Positions 11,920 to 24,649 of a stretch of DNA of 64,000 nt are shown here, piece by piece. The first letter of the stretch is position 1; every line of letters starts with the position of its first letter. The position numbers and the translations under genes are program-made. Source of the DNA: Voacanga thouarsii. Taxonomy: Eukaryota > Streptophyta > Magnoliopsida > Gentianales > Apocynaceae. The stretch covers positions 5,961,501-6,025,500 of the forward strand of contig JANUWF010001176.1 in the NCBI GenBank assembly GCA_026120185.1, given 5' to 3'. Under the pieces are notes generated by a model. The model was not told the DNA's origin and ran no database searches. It was given only the letters and a program-made list of their open reading frames with translations.

Positions 11920-12129
11920 CTCTTGGAAATCAGTCAGTTGAGACCCTTTAATATCTAGGGAATAGCTGGGTCCGAATTTATCAAATTCAGTTTTAGAAAC
12001 CTTGGCTGAATCTTTCCTCCAGTCTGAAGATTGCCTTTTCAAATCTTTCACCTCATTTTCTAGGTTAGATCATTTTTTCTTTTCATTGATTAGGTTATAT
12101 TTGAGACAGCAAATTTCATTTTCAGCTAT
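11920..12129 (-). pseudogene. Exon of an unidentified coiled-coil protein (downstream exon)
   Basis: Acceptor TACAG at 12130-12134, then IAENEICCLKYNLINEKKK, a TGA at 12070-12072, then in the same frame LENEVKDLKRQSSDWRKDSA and on to QLTDFQE, with donor GTATAA at 11914-11919. Charged heptad-like sequence suggests a coiled coil. The single in-frame stop in otherwise coherent coding sequence marks a pseudogene. It follows the next two exons in order and phase on the same strand. I cannot name the gene. Confidence 0.65.
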
Positions 12130-12231
12130 CTGTACAAGGGTAAACTTTCTATTCAGAAATAAAGTACTACACAAATGTATCAATCATTCGGTAGACTGAA
12201 TTAATAAAATATGCCATAGCATATAACCAAC

Positions 12232-12449
12232 CTCAAGTTTCATCTTATATTCTTTTAAGACATTCCACAAAGCTTTAGCAAAATTTAGCATGACCTTATG
12301 TTGTCTATCCCTTTTTGCAAGTCCAACATCATTCTTTTTAAGATATTCCCCACAACTTAACTGAGAACTAAGAAATTCTTCAGCCTCAACTAAAATGTCA
12401 GTTAAGTTTGCATCCCCAACCTTCTTTGCAGTTATAAGAATTTGCCCTC
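12232..12449 (-). pseudogene. Exon of the same unidentified coiled-coil protein (middle exon)
   Basis: Acceptor AATAAG, then an uninterrupted minus-strand frame including GQILITAKKVGDANLTDIL, LVEAEEFLSSQLSCGEYLKK, KRDRQHKVMLNFAKALWNVL and EYKMKLE, ending at donor GTTGGT. Its first codon is completed by the last base of the exon at 12538-12577, giving a Gly codon across the junction, so splice phase is preserved. Composition and lack of stops over about 72 codons support real former coding sequence. Confidence 0.7.
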
Positions 12450-12537
12450 CTTATTAAGAGGTTAAAAGTAAAAGTAGCTGGCAGACACAAAATTTAAAGG
12501 TGAAAAGAGAGTAATGGTTAATTCCAAAAAATAAAAC

Positions 12538-12577
12538 CTTCTCTCAGTTGATCTTCATGACTCTGCTTGTCATCAAT
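12538..12577 (-). pseudogene. Exon of the same unidentified coiled-coil protein (upstream exon)
   Basis: Acceptor TTTCACAG, then IDDKQSHEDQLRE, then donor GTTTTA. The exon is short and hydrophilic, and in phase with the exon starting at 12449. Upstream exons were not found before the satellite monomer at 13120. Confidence 0.6.
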
Positions 12578-13119
12578 CTGTGAAAGATAATATTCCACAC
12601 GAATAATGAGGGAAAGAAGAATTTGGGATGGTTAAAACTAAGAATCAGATGCATTAAAAACAAATCATTCGACACTTCCCTGTTACAAAACTCATATTTT
12701 GTAAGAAACACAATTCACAAGTAACCCTTTCTTGTGTGTGCATATAAATTTGTTGGCCCCAAAGAGCAATCACTATTTAGCCCAAGAATGCATCTTGGTC
12801 AAACAAATATCAAATAGCCCATATTTAAAAAATCAACAGTTATCATTGCACCAACAAACTACTATTCTCCAGAAGTTAACTTTCTGCCATAATCAATAAT
12901 ATTTAGCTTTTTCTTTCTTAGATGAAGCAAATTCTACACAGCTACAATAGCTAGAGACATACAAATGTCACACAGTTTTACACTTAAAATTTCATCAAGT
13001 CCACAACTTCTGAAAATCTCTGCCCAATATTTTAGTTCTACAAATCTCTTTTCTTTTACAAATATTCAAATATTGAACACAAAAAGTGAACCCTCAGGGA
13101 AATCATAATCAGCAATTAG
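12578..13119. other. AT-rich spacer, nothing recognised
   Basis: No open frame with coding character and no repeat shared with the rest of the window is visible. It may be intron or Helitron filler between the coiled-coil exons and the satellite. Confidence 0.5.
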
Positions 13120-13474
13120 ATCTACTAAGCTTATAGCATATCAAACACAATATTTCAGTGCATTGCACAAATTTTCAGCTTGCTAACTATGAAAATTAGA
13201 AAATGATAAGCTAAAAGGATCTATTACATAACAGAGATACAAAACTGATGCATATGCTTTAGATTTCAGTCTTTTTTATTCATTTAGCACATTTCTTATA
13301 CTTTTTTCCTATGGATTCTATCCAAATCTGATAACATTTTCAGGACAATGTGTATTATACGTGGGCTTCTGATGGTAAACCATCGTCACAAAACACCAAA
13401 TGGTTGCCCAATCATATTTATATAGACGCCCAATATACTTAGCACACAATCAGATCCACTAAGCTTATAGTATA
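13120..13474. repeat. 334-bp satellite monomer, left part, split by Copia-B
   Basis: It carries the monomer hallmarks in order: CACAATATTTCAGTGCATTG, GAAAATTAGAAAATGATAAG, ATTCATTTAGCAC, ACGTGGGCTTCTGATGG, GCCCAATCAT and CTAAGCTTATAG. It stops at GTATA (13470-13474), the target duplication of Copia-B. The sequence resumes at 23135 with GTATATCC in place of the usual GCATATCC. Confidence 0.9.
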
Positions 13475-15492
13475 TATAGGATTTAAAAACAAACAGAGAG
13501 CGTGCATGGTGAGAATAAAAATGGACAGAAAAATCATAACAGAGCTTAACAGCAACATGGAAGCATGAAAACCATACATTTCAATGCCTTAAACCTTGAA
13601 GACAGTGGTAGGATGGATTGGATCACAAAAACCAGCTTCCTCCTCTCGTGAGATAAAGCTTCCCGTTCCGGTTGCCAACCTCTTCTTCTTCTCCGGTGCA
13701 ATCAATGCCTGGCTATTCAGCTCTTAGAATATTCCACAGCCTAATCTCAGTTTGGTGAGCACATAATTGGGATGAGAAGAGCCTTAGTTTTTTCTCTCTC
13801 TTTTTTTTAGTAGCTTTCTTGGCTTGGCTTCTTATGTAAGAAAACAAAACCAAAAGCCAGTAAGAGAAAAGGCACGAGAGACAGAGAGCCAAAAGTCTCA
13901 GGGAGAAATTTATATATATATTTTTATTTTATTTTATTTTTCTACACAGAAAGCCAAGAGTCATGAAACCAAAAATAATTATTTTGATAATAATATTCCC
14001 AAGATTTAATATTTCAAACACCCGAATATTCTTAACAAAATAAATTTTGGCTTCACCCTAAACTCTTCTGAACTGTGTTCGGAAAAATCCTATGGTCCAG
14101 GCTATTGGACAAAAATAATATTTATTATTTTTCTTGGACACGAAAAGCCCAAAATAATAAACATTAATTATTTTTCTTGAGATTAAATAAATAACTCAAT
14201 AAATAATTAATGTGCCCAAATAAACCAACAAATAATTAAACTTTAATTATTTATTTCTTGGGATTAAAACCCAATAAATAATTAAGTATTAATTATTTTT
14301 CTCTAGTTTAAGTCCCAGTTAATTTTTCTAATTATTCAAACTGGACCTAGGTCCTGAATAATTAATTAACCAATTAAACCAGATAATAAATTTTTCTCAA
14401 ATTATTTTATTCCAGTCTAAAAATATATTAGACTGCCTGAATAAAATAAAACCCTCTCAACTGAGACCAATTCTTCAACCCAAAAATTAATTAGGACTTA
14501 TGGGCTATTCCGAGGACCAAAAAGACACATCGTCTTGGCTACTAAAATGACCAAAATACCCCTATTATATAAATAGATATATTTTGCATTTTAAACATTT
14601 CTTAATATCACCATAAGGAAATATTGACCCCCAAAGACAATGTTGCATTAGCAAAGTCTTTGATCTATAGGTGAAATGACTAAAATACCCCTCTACACAT
14701 CGCTGTACATTTAGAGAGAAAGAAGTGTACCAGCACTCCTCTAAATGATATCTACCATCCTTAGGCTTCTAGTTCAATAATCCACGACTTCCTGGAGTGT
14801 TTTCGCTTTCCAAGGGAGCTACCCTAAAGCACATATCCAAGTCATGTTTCCCAAGGCCCTGGATATTTAGATCATTCAGACAAATACAAGGGGCGATATA
14901 GTGTAGAAACTATCTTGTACAAGTCTATCTTAACTAACTAGTTATATAAACCCAACATGCAAGTATATTGGTTCTACGATAGAACCTCAACAATAGCATA
15001 TCAAAGTATATGCTTCCACCTTCGCCAAACCACCAACTCATACTCAAATCATAAAGTACTAGTCCACGTTGTAACGGTAGTAGTCTAGGTTTCTTCTATA
15101 TAGTACTTTTAGAAACCACTACTACAAGTCATGTTTTACGTATTCGAAATACGCTTATGTCATGAAGTGAGTAAACTACTCACTGGCTAAAGGTAAGCCA
15201 TTCTCCATTTGAAATTCATAACAAAATAACCTAAACATGATGAGATTCCCATTCTCACCAATCGGTTAAGAACAAATATTTATGTGTTTAAATAACCCAT
15301 GATCCATACCTTACTGTGAAAGACCTCCATTCACATGGATCACTTTTTTAAACACAATGGGTCTTTTTCAAATGAAATTATGCACAAATAAAGAACATAA
15401 AATTCACAAACGATTTCCCAAAATAAATTTTTTTATTAAAATATTCTATATTTACATCAGAAACCTAGTCTAAGAGGGCATACATTCCAACA
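13475..15492 (-). repeat. 3' LTR of Copia-B
   Basis: 2,018 bp. Minus strand begins TGTTGGAATGTATGCCC at 15492 and ends AAATCCTATA at 13475; the partner LTR ends AAATCCTACA. It shares its first ~100 bases with Copia-C LTRs but not its U5 end. The inner region 14090-14480 holds many AATAATTAA blocks. Confidence 0.93.
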
Positions 15493-15508
15493 ATCTCCCA
15501 CTTGCACT
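15493..15508 (-). promoter_or_regulatory. Polypurine tract of Copia-B
   Basis: Minus strand GTGCAAGTGGGAGATT lies immediately before the 3' LTR start TGTTGG. This purine-rich stretch primes plus-strand DNA in LTR elements. The same sequence with GTGAGAGAT precedes the right LTR of Copia-C. Confidence 0.8.
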
Positions 15509-15514
15509 CTAATA

Positions 15515-18500
15515 CTAGGTAAGTCCGTAGGTGCCCACCCCTATGGCGTCTAAGTGTCTCTTGAAGACCTTCTCAGCCAAAGGCTTGGTGAATGGATCTG
15601 TTAGATTGTTATCTAAGGCAATCTGTTCCACCACGACTTTCCGTCTCTGGATGAAATCTCAGATCAGGTGGTACTTCCTCTCGATGTGCTTCCCTTTCTT
15701 GTGGTTCCGAGGTTCCTTGGATTGGGATACTGCTCCAGTGTTGTCGCAGTACATCACAATCGGTCTGTCCATATGTGGTACGACTCCAAGTTCTGAAAGG
15801 AACTTCCGGAGCCAGACTGCTTCCTTGGATGCCTCTGAAGCTGCCACATACTCAGCTTCCATGGTTGAGTCAGCAATGTAAGATTGCTTGATACTCCTCT
15901 ATGAAATTGCTCCTCCAGACAAGGTGAAGACATATCCACTAGTGAATTTTCTCTCATCCTTATCCGCCTAAAAGTCTAAGTCTGTGTATCCGATAGGAAC
16001 TAAATCTTCAGTCCTGTAAACCAGCATATAATCTCTCGTTCCTTTGAGGTACTTGAGAATATGCTTTACAACTTACCAATGAACCTCCCCAGGGTTTGAC
16101 TGATATCTGCTAACTCAGCCTACGGCAAAGCAGATATTTGGCTTAGTACACAGCATGGCATACATGAGACTTCCCACGGCCGAAACGTAGCGAATCCTAC
16201 TCATTCTGTCCTTTTCTTCTTGAGACTTAGGGCAATCTCTTGAAGAAAATGACAACCCATGTCAGCAAGGGATTAAAGCTCCCTTGCATGAGTCCATGCT
16301 GTACTTAGCCAGCATCTTGTCAATGTATGCGGTTTGGAATAATCCTAACATTCTCTACTTTCTATTTCTAAGAAGTCTAATCCCGAGAATGTAGCTGGCT
16401 TCTCCCAAGTTCTTCATACTGAATTGACTAGATAGCCAAACCTTTGTAGATGACAATGACCCTACATCATTTCCAATGAGTAGAATGTCATCCGTATACA
16501 AGACAAGAAAATCCACATTAATGCCTTCAAGTTTCTTATACATGCATAGTTCATCCTCATTTTGAATAAAACCGTAAGACTTTACAATCTCGTCAAAATG
16601 AATGTTCCATGCTCTCGATGCTTACTTAAGTCCATAAATGGACTTCTTAAGTTTGCAAACCATATATTCTTGGCCTTCAGCAATAAAACCTTCTGGTTGG
16701 GACATATAGATGTCTTCGCTAAGATGGCCATTTAAAAAGCCGTCTTGACATCCATTTGCCATATTTCGTAGTCATAATGACATGCGATTGCAAGAAAGAT
16801 ACGGATGGATTTAAGCATGGCTACCGGGGAAAAGGTTTTCTCATAATCGATCCCTTCTTTCTGAGTATATCCTTTTGCCACAAGCCTAGCTTTGAAGGTT
16901 TCCATAGACTCAATCTTGGCTTTCATTGCTTCATGCCATAGATTTGCATCGGCATCAGTAATAGCCTCTTCGTATCTAGTGGAGTCTTGTTCCTGATGGT
17001 TAGAGACCAACTCAAAAGCTTCTCCATACCATCTATCCAGAACCCTAGATACTCTCCCACTATGACGAGGCACCATTTGTACAAGCTCTTGAGGTTGTGC
17101 CTCTTCTTGTCCCACAATCGGGTTAGAAGAAGTTGCTTCCAAAGATAATTTCTCCTCGAGTTCCAACCTAGTTGAACCTTTCGTGAAAGTATTTTGATCA
17201 TCCTCTAAGTATCTAGCATTGATACTAACCAGTACTTTCTGCTCCTTAGGGTGATAAAAGTAACCACCTTTTGTTCCTTTTGGATACCCAGCAAAATAGC
17301 ATAATTCTGATCTTGGTTTTAACTTGTCTCCCTTGATCAGTACATAAGCTGGATAACCCCAAATCCTGAGATGATTCAGACTTGGCTTACGCCCAGTCCA
17401 CATCTCATAGGGAGTCCTAGGTAATGACTTGGAAAGCACCAAGTTCAGAATATATGTTGCTGTTTCCAGGGTATATCCCCAAAAAGATACTAGAAGAGTA
17501 GCATGAGACATCATGCTTCTGACCATTTCCATCAATGTCCTATTCCTTCTCTCAGCTACTCCATTTTGCTAGGGTGTCCCCAGTGCAGAGAGCTAAGATA
17601 CTATCACATGATGTACCATGTAGTCCTTGAATTCACCTAGGAGGTACTCTCCACCATGATCCGATTGTAAGGTCTTGATTAATTTATCTGTTCGACGCTC
17701 CACTTCAGCCTTAAACACCTTGAACTTATCAAAAGAGTCAGACTTGCGCCTCATCAGGTAAATATAACCAAACCTTGTACAATCATCCGTGAAAGTAATG
17801 AAGTACTTAAAACCTCCTCTAGCTGGTGTAGACAAGGGACCACACACATCAGTGTGAACAATACTCAATACCTCCTTGGCCCTATCCGCCTTTGGGGTAA
17901 AAGACCTTTTGGTCATCTTTCCCATCAAGCAGGATTCACATTAAGGCCAATTTTCCAATCTCAATTAGCCCAAAGGCTCATCATGGATTAACCTCTGAAT
18001 CCTGGTTGAATTGATATGACCCAACCTTAGATGCCAAAGATATGAGTCATTGACATCGGTCTTTCTCTTCTTAGATAAAGGTTCAGATTGAGCGTTATTT
18101 GATTGATAGTTAATAGGGTTTAAATAGAATTAGATTTCTATACATGTGCCCAGTGCATAAAATTTCTCCATCTCTACTAATAGAAATACCAGAATGGAAA
18201 GATATAGAAAATCCTTGATTTATCAGTTTTGCAACTGAAATCAAATTCTGACGGAAACTAGGTACATATAAAATATCTATTAAAACCACTTTTTTATTAC
18301 AATAAAAAATAAGATCCAGCTCTTCCACTGCAAGAGCCCAGGCTTGTGCTCCATTTCCCACGCGTAGCCCATGTTCGCCTTTCTTGAGTCTTCTAATCTT
18401 TCTAAATCCTTGTAAGGAGTTACAGATGTGATCAGTGGCTCCTGAATCAACAATCCAAGTGGAAGTTGATCCAAGCATTGATATAGACTCTAGATAGAAA

Positions 18501-19311
18501 ACATTGTCTGTGGGGTTTTTCTTGTCTTGAAAATCTTGACACTCCTTTTTCTAGTGTCCCTTCTTCCCACATTTGAAGCACTTGCCCTTTGGTTTGTCTT
18601 TGGACTGGCTCTTGGGCTGTGCTGCTACGTATCCCTTCTTCCTTTTGAACTTTCTGGGCTTGGACCCAATTCTTAAGGAAGAAGCCTTAGCAATCATGGC
18701 CTTTGACTGTGGCTTCATGACCTTCTCTGCCATTTGAAGTTCCTTCATTAACTCAGTTAAACTCATGTTTAACTTGTTCATGTTGTAATTTAACTTAAAC
18801 TGAGTAAAGGAACCCTGTAGAGATTTGAGAACCATGTCCACTTGGCTCTCGGGGTCAATGATAGCCCCTAAGATTTCTGCCTCCTTAAAAGCAACAATCA
18901 TCTTAAGCATATACTCTCTGACTGATCTCCCTCAGCCATCTTAGAGTTTATTATAGTTCGAAGAGTCTCCGGCCTTGCGGGCCAGCTCTTGTCTGCGAAC
19001 ATAGTGGCCAATGACTGACTAATGTCATACGCAGAACCATGTGCTCGTGTTTTGACTTGAGCACATTAGACATGGAGGCTAACATATAGCAATGTGCCAT
19101 TTTGTCAGCCTTCTTCCATGCCTTCTCAGCTTCTCGCTCTTTGGCGGTGGAACCTTCCCCGATCACAGGACAGGTCTCGTAAAGGACAAACTTATACTCC
19201 TTGGCTATGAGTATTATGTCCAAGTTCCTCTTTCAGTCCATATAGTTTGGTCCCGTTAACTTATTCTCTCGGAGAATAATGGCCAAATGACTAAAAGAAC
19301 CTCCTACCATT
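15515..19311 (-). pseudogene. Copia-B gag-pol polyprotein, degenerate
   Basis: Gag begins with ATG at 19311 (MVGGSFSHLAIILRENKLTG). A one-base loss after SKHEHM (near 19040) shifts frame, and the domain resumes to the zinc knuckle CFKCGKKGH at 18551. Protease shows WIVDSGATDHICNS at about 18455. Integrase sequence is at 17928-17593 (VHTDVCGPL, then ITFTDDCTRFGYIYLMRRKS) and 17535-17330 ([14 protein letters not shown]). Reverse transcriptase is at 17000-16355, where about 33 residues are missing between KIESM and ETFKAR compared with Copia-C, and the catalytic motif reads YTDD instead of YVDD. RNase H includes MEAEYVAASEASKEAVWL at 15862, and the frame ends GAYGLT or similar at the stop 15515-15517. 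Several stops separate these blocks. Confidence 0.92.
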
Positions 19312-21120
19312 TCTGAAAAATCAAAAAATAAAAGAAATGATTTAGTTTGTGAAAATAAATTTGTGCACTGAAATTAATTTGGCTCTTAGAAAAACTAACA
19401 TAGCTTATTAGGAAGATTAACAATTCCCTAAACTAAGTGTATTAACCACCACAAATTAATTTTCCTTCTAGGTAATAATCCAGAGGATAACTCCATTGAG
19501 GGGATGGTCGTTTCCTCTCATTTCCTGTGGACATTCCTCGCACTACAACCTCCAACGTGGGCTGACCGATTATAGTACGTGTCTCGGGTTATTAATTACA
19601 TCCTCCCATTAGATCTAGATCCTTGTGGTATCCCCATCCTATACGGGTTCACTCCCAGGGTGACGCGAGGGGACCCACGATCTCTAATGAGGATCGTAAT
19701 GGAAGTCGTGGGGCCATTGGAACCCCTCTCCCACTTAGTCTTTTAAAATAAAGTTTTTCTGAAAAAAATCCTTTTGAAATATTCATTAAGTTTTTCCTTA
19801 ACTCAAAAATAAAATATCTAAATCCATTAAAATCTCTATGTCAAGGATTAAATCCTTTGAAAGATTTTTCCATGGACTAATTTTATTTAAGTTAAAACTT
19901 AATGATTTCAAAATTTTTTCAATTAAAACTTTCTAGGGACTTTGGTCTCAAGTTCATTTAACAAAACAATTTTTCTTGTGCAAAATAAAATACAATGAAA
20001 TAGCTTTCTATTTTAACTTACAAAAATATCTAAATCTAATATATTTTTATGTCAATGATTAAATCTTTTGAGAAAATATCAAAGGATTAATTTTTGTTCA
20101 AGTTAAAATAACCATTTATTTTTTTTAAAGAAAAATATTTTCCTTGTATAAATATTCCCAAAGACTTTGGTCTTTAAGAAAATGCGCACATAAGTACACA
20201 AAAAATAGCATGCCAAAAAATAGTAAACGTTTTCATGCTTTTCTATTTTTAAACCTAAGTGCCCAAATAGAATTAAACACATTAATTAATTAATTATTGA
20301 TCTTGTTTAATCCTAAAATCCCTTACTAATATTTTTCATACAAATATATTCCAAAAATATAAACTATTACAAAAATATTAACTTCACCTGATATGGGACC
20401 CAAAACGGAAAAGAAAAAAAATTAAAAAAAATTGCAAAAAAACTACCCGGTCCACGTACACCCGCCGCACCAGATCATAGCCCATTTGCTCTGTGGTTAA
20501 CAAAGGCCTCGATGCACCGGCCGCACTGGATCAGCAGCTGCTTCAACCCGCGGAGCCACCCGGACCCGTGACCTGCACCACCTGCTGCTTCACTCGGTCG
20601 CCCGCGCATGTGCTCGCCCGTTTTGCTTCTGCCGACCTGCGCCTTTATTCGATTCACTTGCCCGGTTCCCGCTTGACCCGCACGCATTTCCAATTTGCAA
20701 TTGCATGCGGCTCTTCGGCGCGACAACAAGCCGGCTCCAAGCAGCACGGCTCCAGGCACAAAACAGCAGCAGCTCGGCTCCAATGGCGGCTTAGGAACAG
20801 TACATCATCTTCTCCATGAGTTTTCTCTGCATACTGTCTGTGAATTTTTCTGTCGTTTCTTCCAGTGGCTTCCTTGGACATTTTTCATTCAAAAAACTCA
20901 TCTAAACCAAAACCACACCCACCTATTCCCTCTCAAATTGGGTTTACACGATAAAAATCTCAAAACCAAAAAATTACAGAAGGTCCTATACTTCCATTGT
21001 GAAGCTTACATTCATGTCTATCCCATACCAAAACAGCGAAGGATCACAGGTTTAAGCACCAAACAATGATCTTCTCCATTTTTATTAACTAACATGCTCC
21101 CCAAGCCAATCAAATCACAT
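19312..21120 (-). other. Copia-B untranslated leader with a GC-rich block
   Basis: 1.8 kb between primer binding site and gag. Bases 19312-20440 are AT-rich and resemble the Copia-C leader in reverse (for example ACTAAGTGGGAGAGGGGTT near 19740). Bases 20440-20830 are strikingly GC-rich and have no counterpart in Copia-C. Both strands of that block are open in some frames (20475-20819), which is expected of GC-rich DNA with few stop codons; I do not call a gene. Confidence 0.65.
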
Positions 21121-21134
21121 GCTCTGATACCACT
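21121..21134 (-). promoter_or_regulatory. Primer binding site of Copia-B
   Basis: Minus strand AGTGGTATCAGAGC directly follows the 5' LTR end CCTACA. It is the standard initiator tRNA-Met complement of plant copia elements. Confidence 0.93.
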
Positions 21135-23134
21135 TGTAGGATTTGAAAATAAACTGAGAGCATGCACGGTGGGAATAAAAATGGACAGAAAAATCATAAC
21201 AGAGCATAACAGCAACATGGAAGCATGAAACCCATACCTTTCAATGCCTTAAACCTTGAAGACAGTGGTAGGATGGATTGGATCACAAAAACCAGTTCCT
21301 CCTCCCGTGAGATGAAGCTTCCCGTTCCGGTTGCCAACCTCTTCTTTTTCTCCGGTGCAATCAATGCCTGGCTTTTCAGCTCTCAGAATATTCCACAGCC
21401 TAATCTTAGTTTGGTGAGCATAGAATTGGGATGAGAAGAGCCTCAGTTTTTTTTTTTCTCTTTTTTTTAGTAGCTTTCTTGGCTTGGCTTCTTATGTAAA
21501 AAAACAAAACCAAAAGCCAATAAGAGAAAAGGCACGAGAGACAGAGAGCCAAAAGAAATTTATATATTTTTTATTTTATTTTTTCACACAGAAAGCCAAG
21601 AGTCATGAAACAAAAAATAATTATTTTGATAATAATATTCCCAAGATTTAATATTTCAAACACCCAAATATTATTAACAAAATAAATTTTAGCTTAACCA
21701 TAAACTCTTCTGAACTGTGTTCGGAAAAATCTTATGGTCTAGGCTATTGGGCTAAAATAATATTTATTATTTTTCTTGGACACGAAAAGCCCAAAATAAT
21801 AAACGTTAATTATTTTTCTTGAGACTAAATAAATAACTCAATAAATAATTAATGTGTCCAAATGAACCAACAAATAATTAAACTTTAATTATTTATTTCT
21901 TGGGATTAAAATCCAATAAATAATTAAGTATTAATTATTTTCCTCTAGTTTAAGTCTTGGTTAATTTTTCTAATTATTCAAACTGGACCTAGGTCCTGAA
22001 TAATTAATTAACCAATTAAACCAGATAATAAATTTTTCTCAAATTATTTTATTCTAGTCTAATAATATATTAGACTGCCTGAATAAAATAAAACCCTCTC
22101 AACTGAGACCAATTCTTCAACCCAAAAATTAATTAGGACTTACGGGCTATTCCGAGGACCAAAAAGACACATCGTCTTGGCTACTAAAATGACCAAAATA
22201 CCCCTACTATATAAATAGATATATTTTTCATTTTAAACATTTCTTAATATCACCATAAGGAAATATTGACCCCCAAAGACAATGCTGCATTAGCAAAGTC
22301 TTTGATCTATAGGTGAAATGACTAAAATACCCTTCTACACATCGCTGTACATTTAGAGAGGAAGAAGTGTACTAGCACTCATCTAAATGATATCTACCAT
22401 CCTTAGGCTTCTAGTTCAATGATCCACGACTTCCTGGAGTGTTTTCGTTTTCCAAGGGAGCTACCCTAAAGCACATATCCGAGTCATGTTTCCCAAGGCC
22501 CTGGATATTTAGATCATTCAGACAAATACAAGGGGCGATATAGTGTAGAAACTATCTTGTACAAGTCTATCTTAACTAACTAGTTATATAAACCCAACAT
22601 GCAAGTATATTGGTTCTACGATAGAACCTCAACAATAGCATATCAAAGTATATGCTTCCAGCTTCGCCAGACCACCAACTCATACTCAAATCATAAAGTA
22701 CTAGTCCACGTTGTAACGGTAGTAGTCTAGGTTTCTTCTATATAGTACTTTTAGAAACCACTACTACAAGTCATGTTTTACGTATTCGAAATACGCTTAT
22801 GTCATGAAGTGAGTAAACTACTCACTGGCTAAAGGTAAGCCATTCTCCATTTGAAATTCATAACAAAATAACCTAAACATGATGAGATTCCCATTCTCAC
22901 CAATCGGTTAAGAACAAATATTTATGTGTTTAAATAACCCATGATCCATACCTTACCGTGAAAGACCTCCATTCACATGGATCACTTATTTAAACACAAT
23001 GGGTCTTTTCCAAATGAAATTGTGCACAAATAAAGAAAATAAAATTCACAAACGATTTCTCAAAATAAATTCTTTTATTAAAATATTCGATATTTACATC
23101 AGAAACCTAGTCTAAGAAGGCATACATTCCAACA
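21135..23134 (-). repeat. 5' LTR of Copia-B
   Basis: 2,000 bp, from TGTTGGAATGTATGCC at 23134 to CCTACA at 21135 on the minus strand. It is near-identical to 13475-15492 apart from substitutions and small indels such as the T-run at 21448-21457 and a missing AGTCTCAGGG-like stretch near 21555. Confidence 0.94.
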
Positions 23135-23320
23135 GTATATCCAAAACAATATTTCAGTGCATTGTACATATTTTCAGTTTACTGACAATGAAAATTAGAA
23201 AATGATAAGTTAAAAGGTTTTATTACATTACAGAGATACAAAATATATAGATATGCTTCTGATTTCAGTTTTTTTTTATTCATTTAGCACCTCCCTCATG
23301 CTTTTTGTTCGTTTAGTTGA
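23135..23320. repeat. 334-bp satellite monomer, right part after Copia-B
   Basis: Continues the monomer split at 13474: CAATATTTCAGTGCATTG, GAAAATTAGAAAATGATAAG, TTCATTTAGCACC. It then leaves the satellite near 23310. Confidence 0.85.
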
Positions 23321-24611
23321 TTGGAACCTCACATATGAATTAGGCTACATAAATCTTGATCCTTCTACTAATATTTTTCTTTATGGTTGAAGATATAGTA
23401 ATCATTCATCTCAAAAAATGATACAAGTACCTACCAAAACCATCTAGGGGAAAAAATAGAGAAGGAAAAGAATCTGCAAAATCCTTACTCAAAAGAGTTC
23501 TTAAACTTCACTATATACATAATCACTTCACAATAACAATTGGATTTCCTTGATTTCATTGCATAAATCAGTATTCTGCAGCATAACATTCTTTTGATCT
23601 TATGAACCCAAAAAGAAAGAAACAGCAGCCAAGTTGAGAAGATTAGATATATAGGGAAATGCAAAAGATGTCTTCGTTATGGAAATGCACCTTAAATATC
23701 TTGGATGCCATAATGCAGATTGTCTACTCTTAATGCTATTCTACTTTCTAGTTTCTTAAAGATGTTGATAATTGAGGACCAGGTTGATGACCAGGAAATT
23801 CTTCCCATTTAAAAAAGAAAAAATTGAATAATCAGAAAAGAATAAGTAGACAAACAACATAAAATCTACAATTAGTTGATTATGTAGTAGGATGACCAAA
23901 TCAATTCTTTATTTTTTTAGGACTGCTAATAGAAGATTAATGGTCAATGTAATTCTCTACTAGTTGCAATCTAGGGTTCTACTTTGGGGTTTTATGCTTC
24001 TATGGAATCTAAAATACAAAATCATATGAATGGCCACTTCATCTAGCACGGTAAGGTTAGGCAATTTTTATGTGAATTGTTAAAATTGATACTATATCAT
24101 AATAGAAAAAGAAATGAGCGGCAGGGGAAAACTAAACAGATTATGCAAGACAACAAGGACAACAAAGACGTAGGAAAATCATTCAGTGGAACAGTAACAT
24201 CAACCAAGAAAGATACCTATTGTTTGGAGCAGGTATCATGCAATGTCCATGCAGTCTTTGTATTTTGTCAAAGGCAATTTTATATATGAATCTAACCACA
24301 AATAAATATTCATATGAAAACAATTATTGACATTCATATTTTGGTAACTGTCTTTTTTTATTATTGTAACTATAATTTATCATTCACATTATTTGTATTC
24401 ATATTTATTATGATTTATTATGAATCATCACAACAAAAAACTGGTGCCATGATCAGTGTTTTTACTGAAATTTATAACAAAGTTGTTATTAGAATTTTAA
24501 GAGGCTGTTCATTAATATGGTGTTATGACTGTTTTTTGGTATTATTGTCCATCAGTTATTAATATAGTTATTAATAGTTTTAATAGCATAAATTATTGTA
24601 ATTTTTTATAT

Positions 24612-24649
<38 letters not shown>

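Larger units (their letters stand above)
13475..23134 (-). mobile_element. Complete Ty1/copia retrotransposon (Copia-B)
   Basis: The 9,660-bp element is flanked by the 5-bp direct repeat GTATA (13470-13474 and 23135-23139). On the minus strand it runs: 5' LTR 23134-21135, primer binding site, leader, gag-pol 19311-15515, polypurine tract, 3' LTR 15492-13475. The order gag, protease, integrase, reverse transcriptase, RNase H is that of copia elements. Side-by-side reading shows closely similar LTRs with scattered substitutions. The 3' LTR has lost its terminal dinucleotide (CA to TA at the outer edge). It inserted in a satellite monomer. gag-pol is full of frameshifts and stops, so the copy cannot move by itself. 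Confidence 0.95.

Noticed and set aside
21121..21134. tRNA-like sequence near GCTCTGATACCA
   Set aside because: It is the complement of a retrotransposon primer binding site next to an LTR end, not a tRNA gene.
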